This document shows, piece after piece, positions 9,808 through 19,957 of a stretch of 64,000 nucleotides of DNA. The stretch spans positions 14,817,863-14,881,862 of the forward strand of contig OY986975.1 in the NCBI GenBank assembly GCA_963920575.1, given 5' to 3'. The notes under the pieces were generated by a model, which saw nothing but the letters and a program-made list of their open reading frames with translations, did not search any database and had not been told where the DNA came from. Both the position numbers and the translations under genes were made by a program. Source of the stretch: Narthecium ossifragum. Lineage: Eukaryota; Streptophyta; Magnoliopsida; Dioscoreales; Nartheciaceae. The first letter of the stretch is position 1. Each line of letters starts with the position of its first letter.

Positions 9808-10075
9808 TGTCAATAACCAAGAATAGAATGACTGATATAGTAGAACTCACGAGAGAAAGATGAATGGAGAGGCAACATTCTCCACACCCTGTATTGGGGT
9901 TTGCCCTCATATATATATATCATATACATCTCCTTAATTAGGAGCACTATTTAGGGAAGAATGACAAAGGATCCTACTGTACAATTACTATATTGAGAAC
10001 ATACAAAACAAGAAAAGGAGCTGATTGAGAGTTGACAGAACTGATTGAGAGATGATTAAGAGATCCATGTCAACA
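9808..10075 (-). repeat. 5' LTR of nested copia
   Basis: This 268-bp LTR pairs with 1669-1934. Differences are a handful of substitutions plus a TA-repeat length change, pointing to a moderately old insertion. Confidence 0.9.
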
Positions 10076-10634
10076 ACCACTTCTGATGCGAGTGGCAGAT
10101 CAACTACCACTGTTAATCCCCTCTACCTACAGTGGTACAAGAATGATCAAATGAGCATGAGTACACTCATGTCCTCTCTTTCTGAACAGGTTCTTGCACA
10201 AGTCACTCGCTACAAATGTTTCAAAGAACTTTGGACAGCCCTCAAGATTTGCTATGCTACACAATCTCAAGCTCGCATCGTCCAAACTCACTGCCAAGAA
10301 GGGAAGTCAATCTGCTATTGACTATTTCAATTACATGAAGCGCCTCTCCGACGAGCTCGCCATGGCTGGCCAGCCAGTCCATGATTTAGAATCAGTAACC
10401 TATATTCTAGCAGGTTTGGGGTCTGATTATGACTCCCTAGTCACTTCTATTGCAGCTCGTGAGAATCCTAATACAATGAATGAGCTTTTTAGCTCACCGC
10501 TCGTTCAAGAAAGCAAACATAGAAATAACAATTCTTTGCATGTTGCTAGCGCATCTGCAAATGTTGCAACTCGTTAGCCCAACTATGGAAGAGCACGTGG
10601 ACGCAACAATGGGAACTTTCTACCACGAGCGTGT
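10076..10634 (+). pseudogene. Ty1/copia gag, remainder of the old element
   Basis: Gag resumes here after the nested element: NPLYLQWYKNDQMSMSTLMS and YKCFKELWTALKICYATQSQ, then a frameshift near 10300, then DYFNYMKRLSDELAMAGQ and YILAGLGSDYDSLVTSI. A stop at 10575-10577 is followed by an RG-rich tail (RARGRNNGNF) typical of gag C-termini. The frame is then cut at 10634 by the Tekay-like gypsy LTR. The remaining copia pol is not seen in the window. Confidence 0.85.
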
Positions 10635-12630
10635 TGTCACATCCCGATCCAGAAAACACATCCGGTCCGTGGCTCGAGGGTTCCTATTCTATTCAATCCA
10701 TCTGTGGCGCATTTATAATAAGATAAAATATCTAAAAACTTAACAATTGATCTAGGGCAAGATTAATATTTCTAGTAATTTAATAAGGATCACAAACTGT
10801 CAATTTGTACATAGATGCCAAAAATCCTTCAAAGGGAAATTATACATTTAACATAATCCTTGAAAGCTATCTATATACAAAAATTGTCAAAAGGTACACC
10901 CGAGTCCCCATAAACCTGAAATGCCTCTAGACATCGACGCGCCACGAAGAGCCTGTCCAGCTGGTGCTATGGAAGAAGAGTTGGCGCTTGTATCTGCAAA
11001 ACACAGCCTGGGTAGGACTGAGCGATAAGCTCAGTAGGATTCTAATCTACGTCATATAAAAAGGAAGGGAACAATAAAGTCATATGTTCAACCTCAACTT
11101 TAGGGTAAGAACTCACGTTACGTACACCGCCTACCCCAGGGCACGCACTATGATGACCTCCACTGTCAACAGTCGTCCCTCTCAAACCAGGCGCCCCAGT
11201 GCTGAAACAACAGGGGTAGGACATAAGGAGATACGTAACTTCCCCAATTGAACTGAATCTGAGATAGGAACCTAAGATGACCTCTACAGCTCATTCAGAG
11301 TAATTGCAGCTAACTAGACAGTATTCTCGATAACATAGATTATCATAACAATTCAGTCTTAGACCTTCCTACCCAGCCTCAGTCCTACGGCTAGATCCGA
11401 GTTGCCCGATACCTCGGATCGGCGATCAACCCATCGTCCGCGCCTAGCCTAGAATGCAGTTAATGCAATCAATCATATGTATGTTCACACGCACGTAATA
11501 TAAGATTTCAGACATGCAATAATATGTTAAAATAATATACAGGGCTAGGTGCAGCACAAGTCTCGTGAAGGGGTGAACATAGCAAGGGTTTAGAATAAGC
11601 GGATAAATAGACGCGCAAGCCTACAAGTCGACATGAGACTAAACAAACAAACCAGACTAATAATCAAGTAGGTTTCGGCATTAAGACGGCAAACACGGGG
11701 CCGTCAACCAAAACTCTATAAGGAGATACAACCCCAGTTATCAGACAGTCTAGCAGTTGAATATTTTATTCTACACATCCCAGGGGGGCGTAACCCCCTT
11801 GGTTCAATGGCAAACCACACACAACGCCTACACATATATAATAATATATATATATGGTACAATATTGAAAAGCTTGATTTATCGAATTAAAGCAAACAAA
11901 CAACTAATTTCCAAATTTCATAACTTTCAATCTAACTGTCTGATTGGCGTGAAACTTGATATGCCTACTCAATCACATACGCCGAATCACATATCAAAAG
12001 ATCGGATCAATCAGGAAAAAAAATCGATAAAAACCTACAATTTTGGTTTAATTTCAGATTCAATAAACAACTCAAAATCCCTTTGAAAATACCTTGGATT
12101 AAAACCAAAATTGACAGATCAAACCTAAAGGTCACTAAAATCATCAAATCGAAAAATCAAATCCAATCAATTGGATAACGAAATTCCACTTAATTTCACG
12201 AATTAAGCTCAAACATAGTTGAGATCATGCACGTACATCTCTGTAATCAAGTTCAAACATAGTTGTTCTAATTAAGTCAGAAAATCCGAAAATAAATCAA
12301 TGAAAACTTGCTTAGATCTGGATTAAATCCAACCAAAATCCAACCAAGCTTCAATCATATATTAATCAAGTCTGGGAGCATCATCTAGCATAGATTAATC
12401 AAGCAATTAAGCATCCAATTAGCGAAGAACACTTAAACTAACTAAAGGTGAAGAATTCTACCAAACTACGCTAATCTATGTTTAATCCTTGATTAAACCA
12501 TATAGGCAAGATCTAGATCTCCTCCTCTCCTTATTGGCAACATCCTCAAGCCCCTGGATCAAGCTTCCACAAGAAAGGTAAGGATCGATGAAGAGAAGAG
12601 AAGAAGAAGAGAAAACAGAGCCTTCGCGGG

Positions 12631-12640
12631 CTCTTAAAGA
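12631..12640 (-). promoter_or_regulatory. Possible TATA-like element of the 3' LTR
   Basis: The minus strand reads TCTTTAAGAG just downstream of the GATCGATC cluster at 12648-12744. It is a weak TATA match; in the partner LTR the same site is mutated (CTCTGTAAGAG). Confidence 0.3.
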
Positions 12641-12647
12641 GGCAGTG

Positions 12648-12744
12648 ACCGATGGATCATCCCTTGAACGATCGATCGTCCCTAGGACCGATGGATCATC
12701 CCTTGAACGATCGATCATCCACTAGACCGATGGATCGTCCCTAG
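12648..12744. repeat. GATCGATC array in the 3' LTR of the Tekay-like element
   Basis: A repeated unit of about 36 bp, CCGATGGATCATCCC followed by GAACGATCGATC, occurs two and a half times. The arms are partly self-complementary, as in the other arrays. Confidence 0.8.
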
Positions 12745-13112
12745 GCTGACAGCTATACCAAAAACCCGCTGTCGCTTGAGCCCGGATCTTCTGATCCGAA
12801 GCTCACCTAAGATTCTAACAAGCACATATATCATTCATAGGGCTGTGTTTGTACTACACAGGTGTCAAACTGATCACCAAGGTGTAATTTATCAAATTAC
12901 CCTTGGGGTCTAAAATCAACATTGCGATCAACCAGATCACGCTCGACGCGAAAATAGGCCAACAGGGCATGGCCCCCGACCTACGCTGTCGAGCTAGGTT
13001 AGAGGAACGGGTCCTTACAACCTAACATCCTTAAAAGAATTTCATCCCGAAATTCAATAAGGGAAAGGCCGGAAAAAGAAAGAACAAACTAGACTAACAT
13101 GCACAAACAAAG

Positions 13113-13400
13113 CTACAAGCTAGGGGCACCAATGCCCACAAACAGACTCCTACCTACTGGAAGGAACAGTTCAGGGTACTTCCGACACATGTGATCCTCT
13201 CGCTCCCAAGTCAACTCCTCGATTCCTCGCTGTACCCAACGAACCAACACCAAAGGTATCGTCTTGCCCCTCAGCACTTGATCTCTCCTGTCTATGATCT
13301 GCACTGGTTGCTCTGTATAGGTGGCATCCTCCTCAATCATGATGTCGTCGAGTCGGATCACATGTAACGGGTCTAGAACATACTTCCTCAGCATCGACAC
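13113..13400 (-). pseudogene. Gypsy integrase C-terminal and chromodomain-like end
   Basis: The frame reads SMLRKYVLDPLHVIRLDDIM, then YTEQPVQIIDRRDQVLRGKT and ELTWEREDHMCRKYPELF. This is the C-terminal segment of Tekay/Del pol, where EExTWExE and the aromatic residues belong to the chromodomain. It lies between the 3' LTR and Cassandra. The HSTFHV part of the same protein region is on the other side of Cassandra. The stop at 13113 is close to the natural end of pol. Confidence 0.85.
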
Positions 13401-13419
13401 GTGGAAAGTGGAGTGAACA

Positions 13420-13755
13420 TGTGAAACCTGGGGTACCTAGGTGTCGGTGTTCTCCTGGAGGGCGTGTGGCTGAACCAGGTAACCGGGTAAGCAACCCCAC
13501 GTATATATAAGTATGTTAGTAACCCTTATAAGACACAATGCGTTTTAAAGTCATGATGGCAGTGATCCGCCAGAAAACTCCAAGGTTAAGCGTGCTTGTC
13601 TTGGAGCGGTCCCGGGATAGGTGACCCAATGGGAAGTTTTCCCAAATTTCTACGGTGAGTGAAAAGCGGACAATATTGTGTCGGGTGGGGCCCTTGGGTG
13701 GATCCTGGACGGAGCCCGCAGGCCCTAGCGGCCCCGGACGGCGGGGGCCATTACA
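13420..13755 (+). repeat. Cassandra 5' LTR
   Basis: The LTR spans TGTGAAACCTGGGG to GGGGGCCATTACA. Its 5S-like block is at 13561-13640. Compared with the right LTR it has lost the middle segment corresponding to about 13931-14125. Confidence 0.88.
13561..13640 (+). ncRNA. 5S rRNA-derived promoter segment in Cassandra 5' LTR
   Basis: The segments TTAAGCGTGCTTG, GGGATAGGTGACCC and GGGAAGTTTT match in order the A box, intermediate element and C box of plant 5S rRNA. It is an LTR component, not a ribosomal gene: the 5S ends and flanks are absent. Confidence 0.85.
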
Positions 13756-13757
13756 GA

Positions 13758-13769
13758 TGGTATCAGAGC
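13758..13769 (+). promoter_or_regulatory. Cassandra primer binding site
   Basis: TGGTATCAGAGC lies 2 bp after the left LTR, an exact 12-nt match to the initiator tRNA-Met primer site. Confidence 0.92.
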
Positions 13770-13832
13770 AGGCTATAGGTCTGTTAGCCGATTTGTGCCA
13801 ACGAGGACGCTGGGCCTCTAAGGGGGTTGGGT

Positions 13833-14364
13833 TGTGAGACCCGGGGTACCTGGGTGTCGGTGTTCGCCTGGAGGGCGTGTGGCTAAACCAGGTAACGGGT
13901 AAGGAACCTCACGTATATATAAGTATACTAGTGTTGTCCCCAACCACTTGGTAGGGTAACTACCAACCCCACTTCAATAACCACCCAATAACTCCCTCCC
14001 ACTAAACCCCTCAACCTAAGATTATCATGCCACATAGGCGCCACATAAGCTCCACCTAGGACATTCTCCCGCTACGTAGGACAATAAAAGTTTCACCTAT
14101 AACCATACTACCATATAAGGATGATTAGTGACCCTTATAAGACACAACGCGTTTTAAAGCCGTGATGACAATGATCCGTCAGAAAACTCCAAGGTAAGCG
14201 TGCTTGCCTTTGAGCGGTCCCGGGATGGGTGACCCACTAGGAAGTTTTCCTAGATTTCTGCAGTGAGCCAAAAGCGGATAATATTGTGTCGGGTGGGGCC
14301 CTCGGGTGGATCCTGGACGGAGCCCGTAGGCCCTGGGTGGCCCCGGACAGCGGGGGCCGTTACA
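13833..14364 (+). repeat. Cassandra 3' LTR
   Basis: The LTR starts TGTGAGACCCGGGG and ends GGGGGCCGTTACA. The 5S-like block is at 14171-14248 (AAGCGTGCTTGCC, GGATGGGTGACCC). This copy keeps the internal segment lost from the left LTR. Confidence 0.88.
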
Positions 14365-15493
14365 GAACAACTGTCATGTGCGGGGGTAGAGCCAATTGGT
14401 AGGCGACCTCTCCAACACGTCTGACGATCTCGAAGGGACCCGTAAAACTCGGTGCTAGCTTGCACTTGCTGCCGAATCTGACTGATCCTCTGCGCGGAGA
14501 GACCTTCAGCAACACTTGATCGCTTACTGCGAACTCTAAGGGTCGTCGTCTCTTGTCTGCATAACTCTTCTGTTTGTTATGTGCCATCAGGAATCTCTGT
14601 CTGATTTGAGTCAGCCGCTCTGTCGACTGCCTAATGATATCTGGACCGGTAAACGATGCCTCACAAACCTCTGTCCAGCACACTAGTGGTCGACATAGTC
14701 TACCGTACAACGCCTCGAAGGGTGCAAAGCCCAAGCTTGCCTGAAAACTGTTGCTATAGGCAAACTCAACAAGTGTCATGTGCTATTTCCAAGTACCTCC
14801 AGCATCTAACATACATGCTTTGAGCATGTCCTCCAAGATCTGGATCGTTCGCTCTGACTGCCAGTCCGTCTGAGGATGGAATGCTTTACTGAATGTCAAC
14901 GCTGTCCTCTAAGAATCCTGGAAGCTACTCCAGAACCTGCCAGTGAACCTGAGATCTATGTCTGACACTATCGACACTGGGATGTCGTGCAGTCTGACTA
15001 CCTCATCGATGTACCTCTGGCTCAGCCTCGATACTATGTCTGTAGTCCTCATGGGGAGAAAACGAGTCGACTTGGTCAATCGATCGACAATGATCCAAAT
15101 CACATCATTTCCCTGCAGTGTCCTCGATAGCCCGATGACGAAGTCCATCGCGATCTGCTCCTACTTCCACTCTAGCACTGGGATTGGCTGCAGTAAGCTC
15201 GGCGTCCGTTTGTGCTCTGCCTTCACTTTCTGACAGGTGAGGCATCTGGAAACGAACTCAGCAACAGATCTCTTCATCCCGCACCACCAGAACTGTCAGC
15301 GTAGATCGTGGTACATCTTGGTGCTCTCGGGATGAACTATGAAGCTGGAGTGATGGAACTCATAGAGGATGTCCTCTCTCAGCACTGGGTCCGCTGGAAC
15401 TGCAACACTACTGCTGAAGTGTAGACCGCCGTCTGCTGAAACTGTCCAGCTTTCAATCACATGCTCGGTGTCGACCGCAGCATGGATCTCCAT
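14365..15493 (-). pseudogene. Gypsy integrase, zinc motif through core and C-terminus
   Basis: Pieces appear in order on the minus strand: the end of the zinc domain (LYEFHHSSFIVHPESTKMYH, 15296-15493), the core with WxxIxMDFVIGLSRT and IVDRLTKSTRFLPM (14909-15148), and the later core MTLVEFAYSNSFQASLGFAP, ALYGRLCRPLVCW and VLLKVSPRRGSVRFG (14360-14779). The first catalytic Asp (MDFV) is visible. A frame break lies between 14779 and 14909, and stops precede the zinc part. The C-terminus is cut by Cassandra. Normal role: insertion of element DNA. Confidence 0.85.
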
Positions 15494-15961
15494 GAGCTTT
15501 GGATCTCTACTCTATGTCTCTATCACCCTCGCCAGAAGAACTGGGATGTTGTGAACCGCAAAGAGGAAACCTCCTAATGCCTGGTCGTCGAAGTCGAGCC
15601 TGAACTGACTAACTGTCTCTATCATCTGCCACTGTCGAGCCGACAACGCTACCTAAGTCACTCTACTATCTCTTGCCTGTCTACTCAGAGCGTCCGCTAC
15701 GACATTTGCCTTACCAAGATGGTAATGCAATTGGAAGTCATAGTCCTCTAGTAGCTCCATCCACTGGAGCTACCTTAGGTTGAGGTCACGCCGGGTGAAA
15801 ACATGCCTCAAGCTCTTGTGATCTGAGTACACCAAGAATTGCTCGCCGTAGAGGTAGTACCGCCATGTCTTTAGAGCAAAGACAACTGCTGCCAGCTCTA
15901 AATCATGGACAGGGTAGGTCTTCTGGTAAGTCTTCAGCTGTCTGGAACCATAGGCCACCAC
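15494..15961 (-). pseudogene. Gypsy RNase H domain
   Basis: The clear part reads VAYGSRQLKTYQKTYPVHDL, then AAVVFALKTWRYYLYG and FLVYSDHKSLRHVF, the Ty3/gypsy RNase H pattern. Further upstream (minus strand) the YTDASxxG part is degraded. Stops interrupt it at about 15770, and the connection to integrase is a degenerate tether. Confidence 0.8.
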
Positions 15962-16146
15962 ATGGCTCTCCTATATCAGAACGTAGCCTAGACCCTCTCT
16001 ATTGGCTTCACAGTATACGCTGTAGCTGACGCCTCGCTCTGAAACTATCAGGATCGGTGCACTCGTCAGCCTGGTCCACAACTCTAAGAAGGCATGCTCA
16101 AAAGCATCGCCCTAAACAAATGAGATCGCCTTCTGAGTCAGTCTGG

Positions 16147-17040
16147 TCAATGGCCCTGCCACTCTGGAGAAGCCTTAGATGAACCTCCGGTGTATCCCGC
16201 CAAGCCGAGGAAACCGAGGACCTCAAACACCGTCTTCGGCCACTGCCACCGTAGCACCGCCTCGATCTTGGCTGGATCAACTGAAATGCATGCCGCTAAC
16301 ACCACATGCCCAAGAAACTTCACTTCTAGGAGCCAGAACTCGCACTTGGAAGCCTTGGCGTCCCTCAGTAATGGCAACACTATCATCAGATGTTGCGCAT
16401 GATCCTTCTCAATGCGTGAGTAGATCATGATGTCATCGACGAACACCACGATGAACTGATCCAGATAAGGTCGAAAGACCTTCTACATCATATCCATGAA
16501 AGCTGATGGTGCGTTCGTCAGACCAAACGGTATCACTATGAACTCATACAACCCGTACCTCATAGAAAAAGCTATTTTTGGGATGTCATAATTTCGTATC
16601 CTCAACTGGTTATACCATGCACGGAGATCGATCTTCAAAAAGATCGAGGAACCATGGAGCTGATCGAACAAGTCATCGATCCTAGGCATAGGATACTTGT
16701 TTTTCACAGTCACGCTATTCAGCCTCCTGTAGTTAATGCAAAGACGAAGTGTGTCGTCCTTCTTCATTGCAAATAACACAGGAGCTCCCCAAGGTGACGT
16801 GATGGGACGAATGAAGCCTCATCCAACTAGCTCATCCAACTGAGTCCTCAACTCTCTTTGCTCTGTTGATGCTATCCTAAACGCTAGCAACGAAATCGGC
16901 CCGATGCCAGGTACAAGATCTATCTCGAAGTCAACGGCTCTGGAAGGTGGAAGACATGGTAGCTTGTCTGGGAACACATCTGCAAACTCGCAAACTACCC
17001 CTGGTAAATTGGTCTCTCGACTGCCCTTTGCAGCGAACAA
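16147..17040 (-). pseudogene. Gypsy reverse transcriptase domain
   Basis: Order on the minus strand: VVCEFADVFPDKLPCLPPSR and FEIDLVPG (about 16870-17040), then [55 protein letters not shown] (16483-16779), and the catalytic [12 protein letters not shown] followed by [14 protein letters not shown] (16147-16449). [13 protein letters not shown] and VDD are hallmark Ty3/gypsy motifs. At least three in-frame stops or breaks separate the pieces. The upstream linker runs into a solo LTR at 17155. Confidence 0.88.
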
Positions 17041-17336
17041 GACAAGGCACGCCAGTAAACCTGGCAGTTGGCCCTCGCGCTTGGGAAAACAACAACAAGC
17101 AAGAGAATCGGCCGACTAGCGATCCCCCAACAAAACAAACCGAATGCCATCGGGTGTGAGGACCAGTCCCTCTACCCCTATGGCTCGTTGTGGACCATAA
17201 GGGCAATTTGGTAAAATACGCCTTGTCGGTTTGTTTCACACTCGTGTGTGTGTGATTAGAACGGTTTGGTGGACCCGGGATCAAAAGATCCGGGCTTGAG
17301 CGTGTGTTCTAGCCCAAGTCTAGCTTTCTGCACCTA

Positions 17337-17474
17337 AAGGATCGATCCTTCCTTGCTAGAAGGATCGATCATTTAGTGATGATCGATCTTCTCTCGTGGA
17401 AGGATCGATCATTGATGCAGAGAGTTGCGATCGTCATGAAGGATCGATCTTTCCGGAAAGAAAGATCGATCATT
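17337..17474. repeat. Promoter-proximal GATCGATC hairpins (first copy)
   Basis: Inverted pairs such as GGATCGATCCTTCC with GAAGGATCGATC, and GGATCGATCTTTCC with GGAAAGAAAGATCGATC, lead up to a TATA box starting 19 bp after the array. A duplicate of the last pair is at 17606-17676. Confidence 0.85.
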
Positions 17475-17800
17475 CATAAGTTGGTTCATTTGCTTATAAA
17501 GCGGACGCGACCTTCTTCCTTGAATCCTTTTGAAATCCGTCGTTCTTGAGCTCAGATCTGGCCAGATTTTGGAGCGATTGAGAACGATCCAAGGCGATCG
17601 TCATGAAGGATCGATCTTTCCGCAGAGAGTTGCGATTGTCATGAAGGATCGATCTTTCCGAAAAGAAAGATCGATCATTCATAAGTCGGTTCGTTTGCTT
17701 ATAAAGCGAATGCGACCTTCTTCCTTAAATCCTTTTAAAATTCGTCGTTCTTGAGCTCAGATCTGGCCAGATTTTGGAGCGATTGAGAACGATCCAAGGC
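17417..17800 (+). repeat. Tandem duplication of LTR promoter, period 205 bp
   Basis: The block starting GCAGAGAGTTGCGATYGTC occurs at 17417 and again at 17622. Each copy holds one GATCGATC hairpin, the TATA box (CTTATAAAG, near 17493 and 17698) and the leader through GAACGATCCAAGGC. The copies differ by scattered substitutions. Confidence 0.88.
17493..17501 (+). promoter_or_regulatory. TATA box of solo LTR (first copy)
   Basis: CTTATAAAG lies 19 bp after the GATCGATC hairpin. The duplicated copy is at about 17698-17706. Confidence 0.55.
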
Positions 17801-18047
17801 TTAGCAGCTGGGATTGAAGCAGCTCTTGGCTAGGTTGGGATTCCTACCTACTTGCTTTTCCGGTTTTGTGAGATTTGAATTGATTGTGATTTGTTTTACT
17901 TAGATCTCGCTGCATGGTTGATGGTTTTTAGCATGCTTACCAGTTTTGGACTCGTGGTCCTTCGTACTATCAGATCCCAAGGTTTTGTGAGATTTGGTGG
18001 AGTTTTCCGACGATATTTCTCACCGTCCGGTTGCCGGAGAACCCATC

Positions 18048-18328
18048 AGGATCGATCCTTTGCGAGGAAGGATCGATCCCTCTGGGTTGGTCATGCTTAG
18101 CCCGAGAAGGATCGATCATCTGGTTGGACATGATCGATCATGTTGCTTGGATGGCATGGGCGAGCCCTTGGTCACGAAAGTGATCGATCTTCCTGGAGGG
18201 AAGATCGATCCTTTGGCTTAGTGATCGATCTTCCTGAAGGGAAGATCGATCCTTGGTAGCTTGACAGGGGCTGGTTTCTCCCTTTTATGAGGGTGATCGA
18301 TCCTTCCCAGAGGAAGGATCGATCCCTC
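18048..18328. repeat. Downstream GATCGATC hairpin array
   Basis: Five inverted pairs are visible, for example GGATCGATCCTTTGCGAGG with AAGGATCGATCC, GTGATCGATCTTCC with GGGAAGATCGATCC (twice), and GATCGATCCTTCCC with GGAAGGATCGATCC. It lies downstream of the TATA boxes of this LTR. Confidence 0.85.
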
Positions 18329-19226
18329 GTATGGCAGGGATGAGTTTTCAATGTTTCTTGCCCGCGGGGCTTTGCCTGTAGTTTTTCTTTATTGCTTTAT
18401 GAACTGGTACATAATATTAAGCATGTTAGCCCCATATTAGAGGTAGTGGTGAACCAGGAGAGTGATGACTCCTGAGATGTTTAGAATAAGTGGACGAGTG
18501 GCCCTACAACTTTCCTTAGCCTTGCATGTCGGCGTGCGCCGAGGGCTTTATCTGTGTGGTGTGCCTTCTGTTGTATGCGGGGCTGTTTCTCGATGCAGGT
18601 TGCTGGTGTCGCGCCCCGACCTGCGAAGGCCCAACCGGGTCGGGCGATGCGAACCGAAACCTAACTAATTACGGAATTTTTTGGCAAGGGGTTCCCTCTA
18701 ACCTACTGGTTTTCCTAAACAATTCATAAGCACCCTTATAAAACAAGATTAACAACTTCAAAAGAAATATAATATAATATTCAAAATCCTCAAAAGGGTT
18801 TACATTTGTACAAGATACTCCCGTAGGAGGCTATCTAAACAAAAGAGTATAGAAGATTATCACCGCTCCTCAAGCACCGCCAGACGCCGCCGCGCCACCA
18901 AACACTTGCCCGGTAGGGGCCACTGAAGAAGAATTGATGCCTTGTGAGGGCCCATCCCTCTGACCTGGCTCTACCGCGTGGGTCGAGGGCCATTTTCCTG
19001 TTGGTTTGTTTCTGTGTCGGGTACGATCGGGCGATCGTATGGTAGTTCTTGACCCCATGGGCATTTTGGTAAATATGCCCCATGGTGGTCAGTTTCACAC
19101 CCGCGTTGCACACACGGCCTTGAATTGATGAATGTGTTTGATTAGAACCTTAAAGGTGCGTTCGATCGGAAGATCGGAGTTCGATCGGGAAAGATCGAAT
19201 TGGACGGCCGAGATCGGTCCTGATCT

Positions 19227-19236
19227 CTATATATAG
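19227..19236 (+). promoter_or_regulatory. TATA box of innermost solo LTR
   Basis: CTATATATAG followed by a CT-rich leader, the same arrangement as at 8344-8353. Confidence 0.6.
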
Positions 19237-19773
19237 CATGTCCCTTTCTCTCTCTTTCTTTCTCCTTCCCTGTCGTTATCTCTCTCTCTCTCTTTCTCTC
19301 TCCAACCGGCTGACCTAGGGCTTGGAGATGCGAGCTTCGAGGAGCGGGTCTTGGCGGTTGAACTTGTTGGACACGTGGAGGAGCTGCCCTACTTGCTCAA
19401 GTAGGTGTTTCTACCTCGATCTTGTGATCGGGTTCTCCATGGATAGGTTTATTGTGTTTTCAATGTAGGAATATATGATAGAATGTAGTGTAATTCAATA
19501 CATGAGTGTTATAGCATGTGTAGAGTAGCTCTACCTCTTAGTTTTCATATTTTATCGGATGATTCCCGTATTATCGCCGTTTTGTCGATTTTCGGCCATT
19601 AAGAACTAGATTTGAGATTTAGCCATCAAAATCATGTTTTCTTCGCACCAATGGCTTCTCCATCATTTATCATGCATGCCTGCAAAGTTTCATTAATTTC
19701 CAACAAGATTTGATCATTCAAATCCAAGAAATTAGATTTGCAACACTGTTCTGATGAACTGTGCATAAGGCCC

Positions 19774-19957
19774 GACGGTCGATCGGCGGATCGACCGTCA
19801 AGCGTTGATACGCTACTTTTTGGCATGACGGTTGACCGTCGGACCGACCGTCACATCGACCGTCAGGCTCTGTCTCGTTTTTGGTCTCCCACGGTCGATG
19901 CACCGATCGATCGCGGGCTCCCTCTCTTTTCCTTTCCGCCTCACGGTCGACCGTGAG
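19774..19957. repeat. GGTCGACC / CGACCGTC palindromic array
   Basis: Inverted pairs such as GACGGTCGATCGG with CGGATCGACCGTC, GACGGTTGACCGTC, and CACGGTCGACCGTG occur in about 180 bp. The core differs from GATCGATC but the paired-arm layout is the same. Confidence 0.8.

Larger units (their letters stand above)
1669..10075 (-). mobile_element. Nested Ty1/copia retrotransposon with two LTRs
   Basis: The element lies on the minus strand, bounded by LTRs at 1669-1934 and 9808-10075 that start TGTTGACATGG and end TTATTGACA. The PBS (9795-9807) and polypurine tract (1935-1946) sit at the expected inner edges. Domain order on the minus strand is gag, zinc knuckles, protease, integrase, RT, RNase H, as in Ty1/copia. 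The gag-pol frame is continuous, broken only by nonsense codons once two later solo-LTR insertions are discounted. It splits the gag of an older copia. Flanking 5-mers (GCTAC and ACCAC) agree at three of five positions, so the target duplication is decayed or the edge is slightly off. Confidence 0.9.
10635..13019 (-). repeat. 3' LTR of Tekay-like element
   Basis: The LTR spans TGTCACATCCC to GTCCTTACA on the plus strand (about 2.39 kb). On its right the minus-strand interior ends with GGGATGAAATTCTTTTAAGG, the usual 3' end of plant Tekay/Del pol regions, then the LTR. Small ORFs within it are not genes. Confidence 0.85.
13420..14364 (+). mobile_element. Cassandra TRIM retrotransposon with 5S rRNA-like LTRs
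   Basis: Two direct repeats (13420-13755 and 13833-14364) flank only 77 bp that contain a PBS (TGGTATCAGAGC) and a purine tract (AAGGGGGTTGGG). This is the layout of a TRIM. Both LTRs contain a 5S rRNA-like region with the internal promoter elements, which defines Cassandra. A perfect GAACA target duplication flanks it (13415-13419 and 14365-14369). It has no coding capacity and depends on other elements for mobility. It sits in the integrase region of the Tekay-like element. The left LTR lacks about 200 bp present in the right one. Confidence 0.92.

Noticed and set aside
12482..12718. Minus-strand frame rich in IDRSRDDPSV repeats, and similar frames at 26487-26738 and 29069-29269
   Set aside because: These are translations of the GATCGATC palindromic arrays inside LTRs, not proteins.
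13561..14248. 5S rRNA genes
   Set aside because: The 5S-like segments lie inside matched TRIM LTRs and lack the 5S ends and spacer; they are Cassandra promoters.
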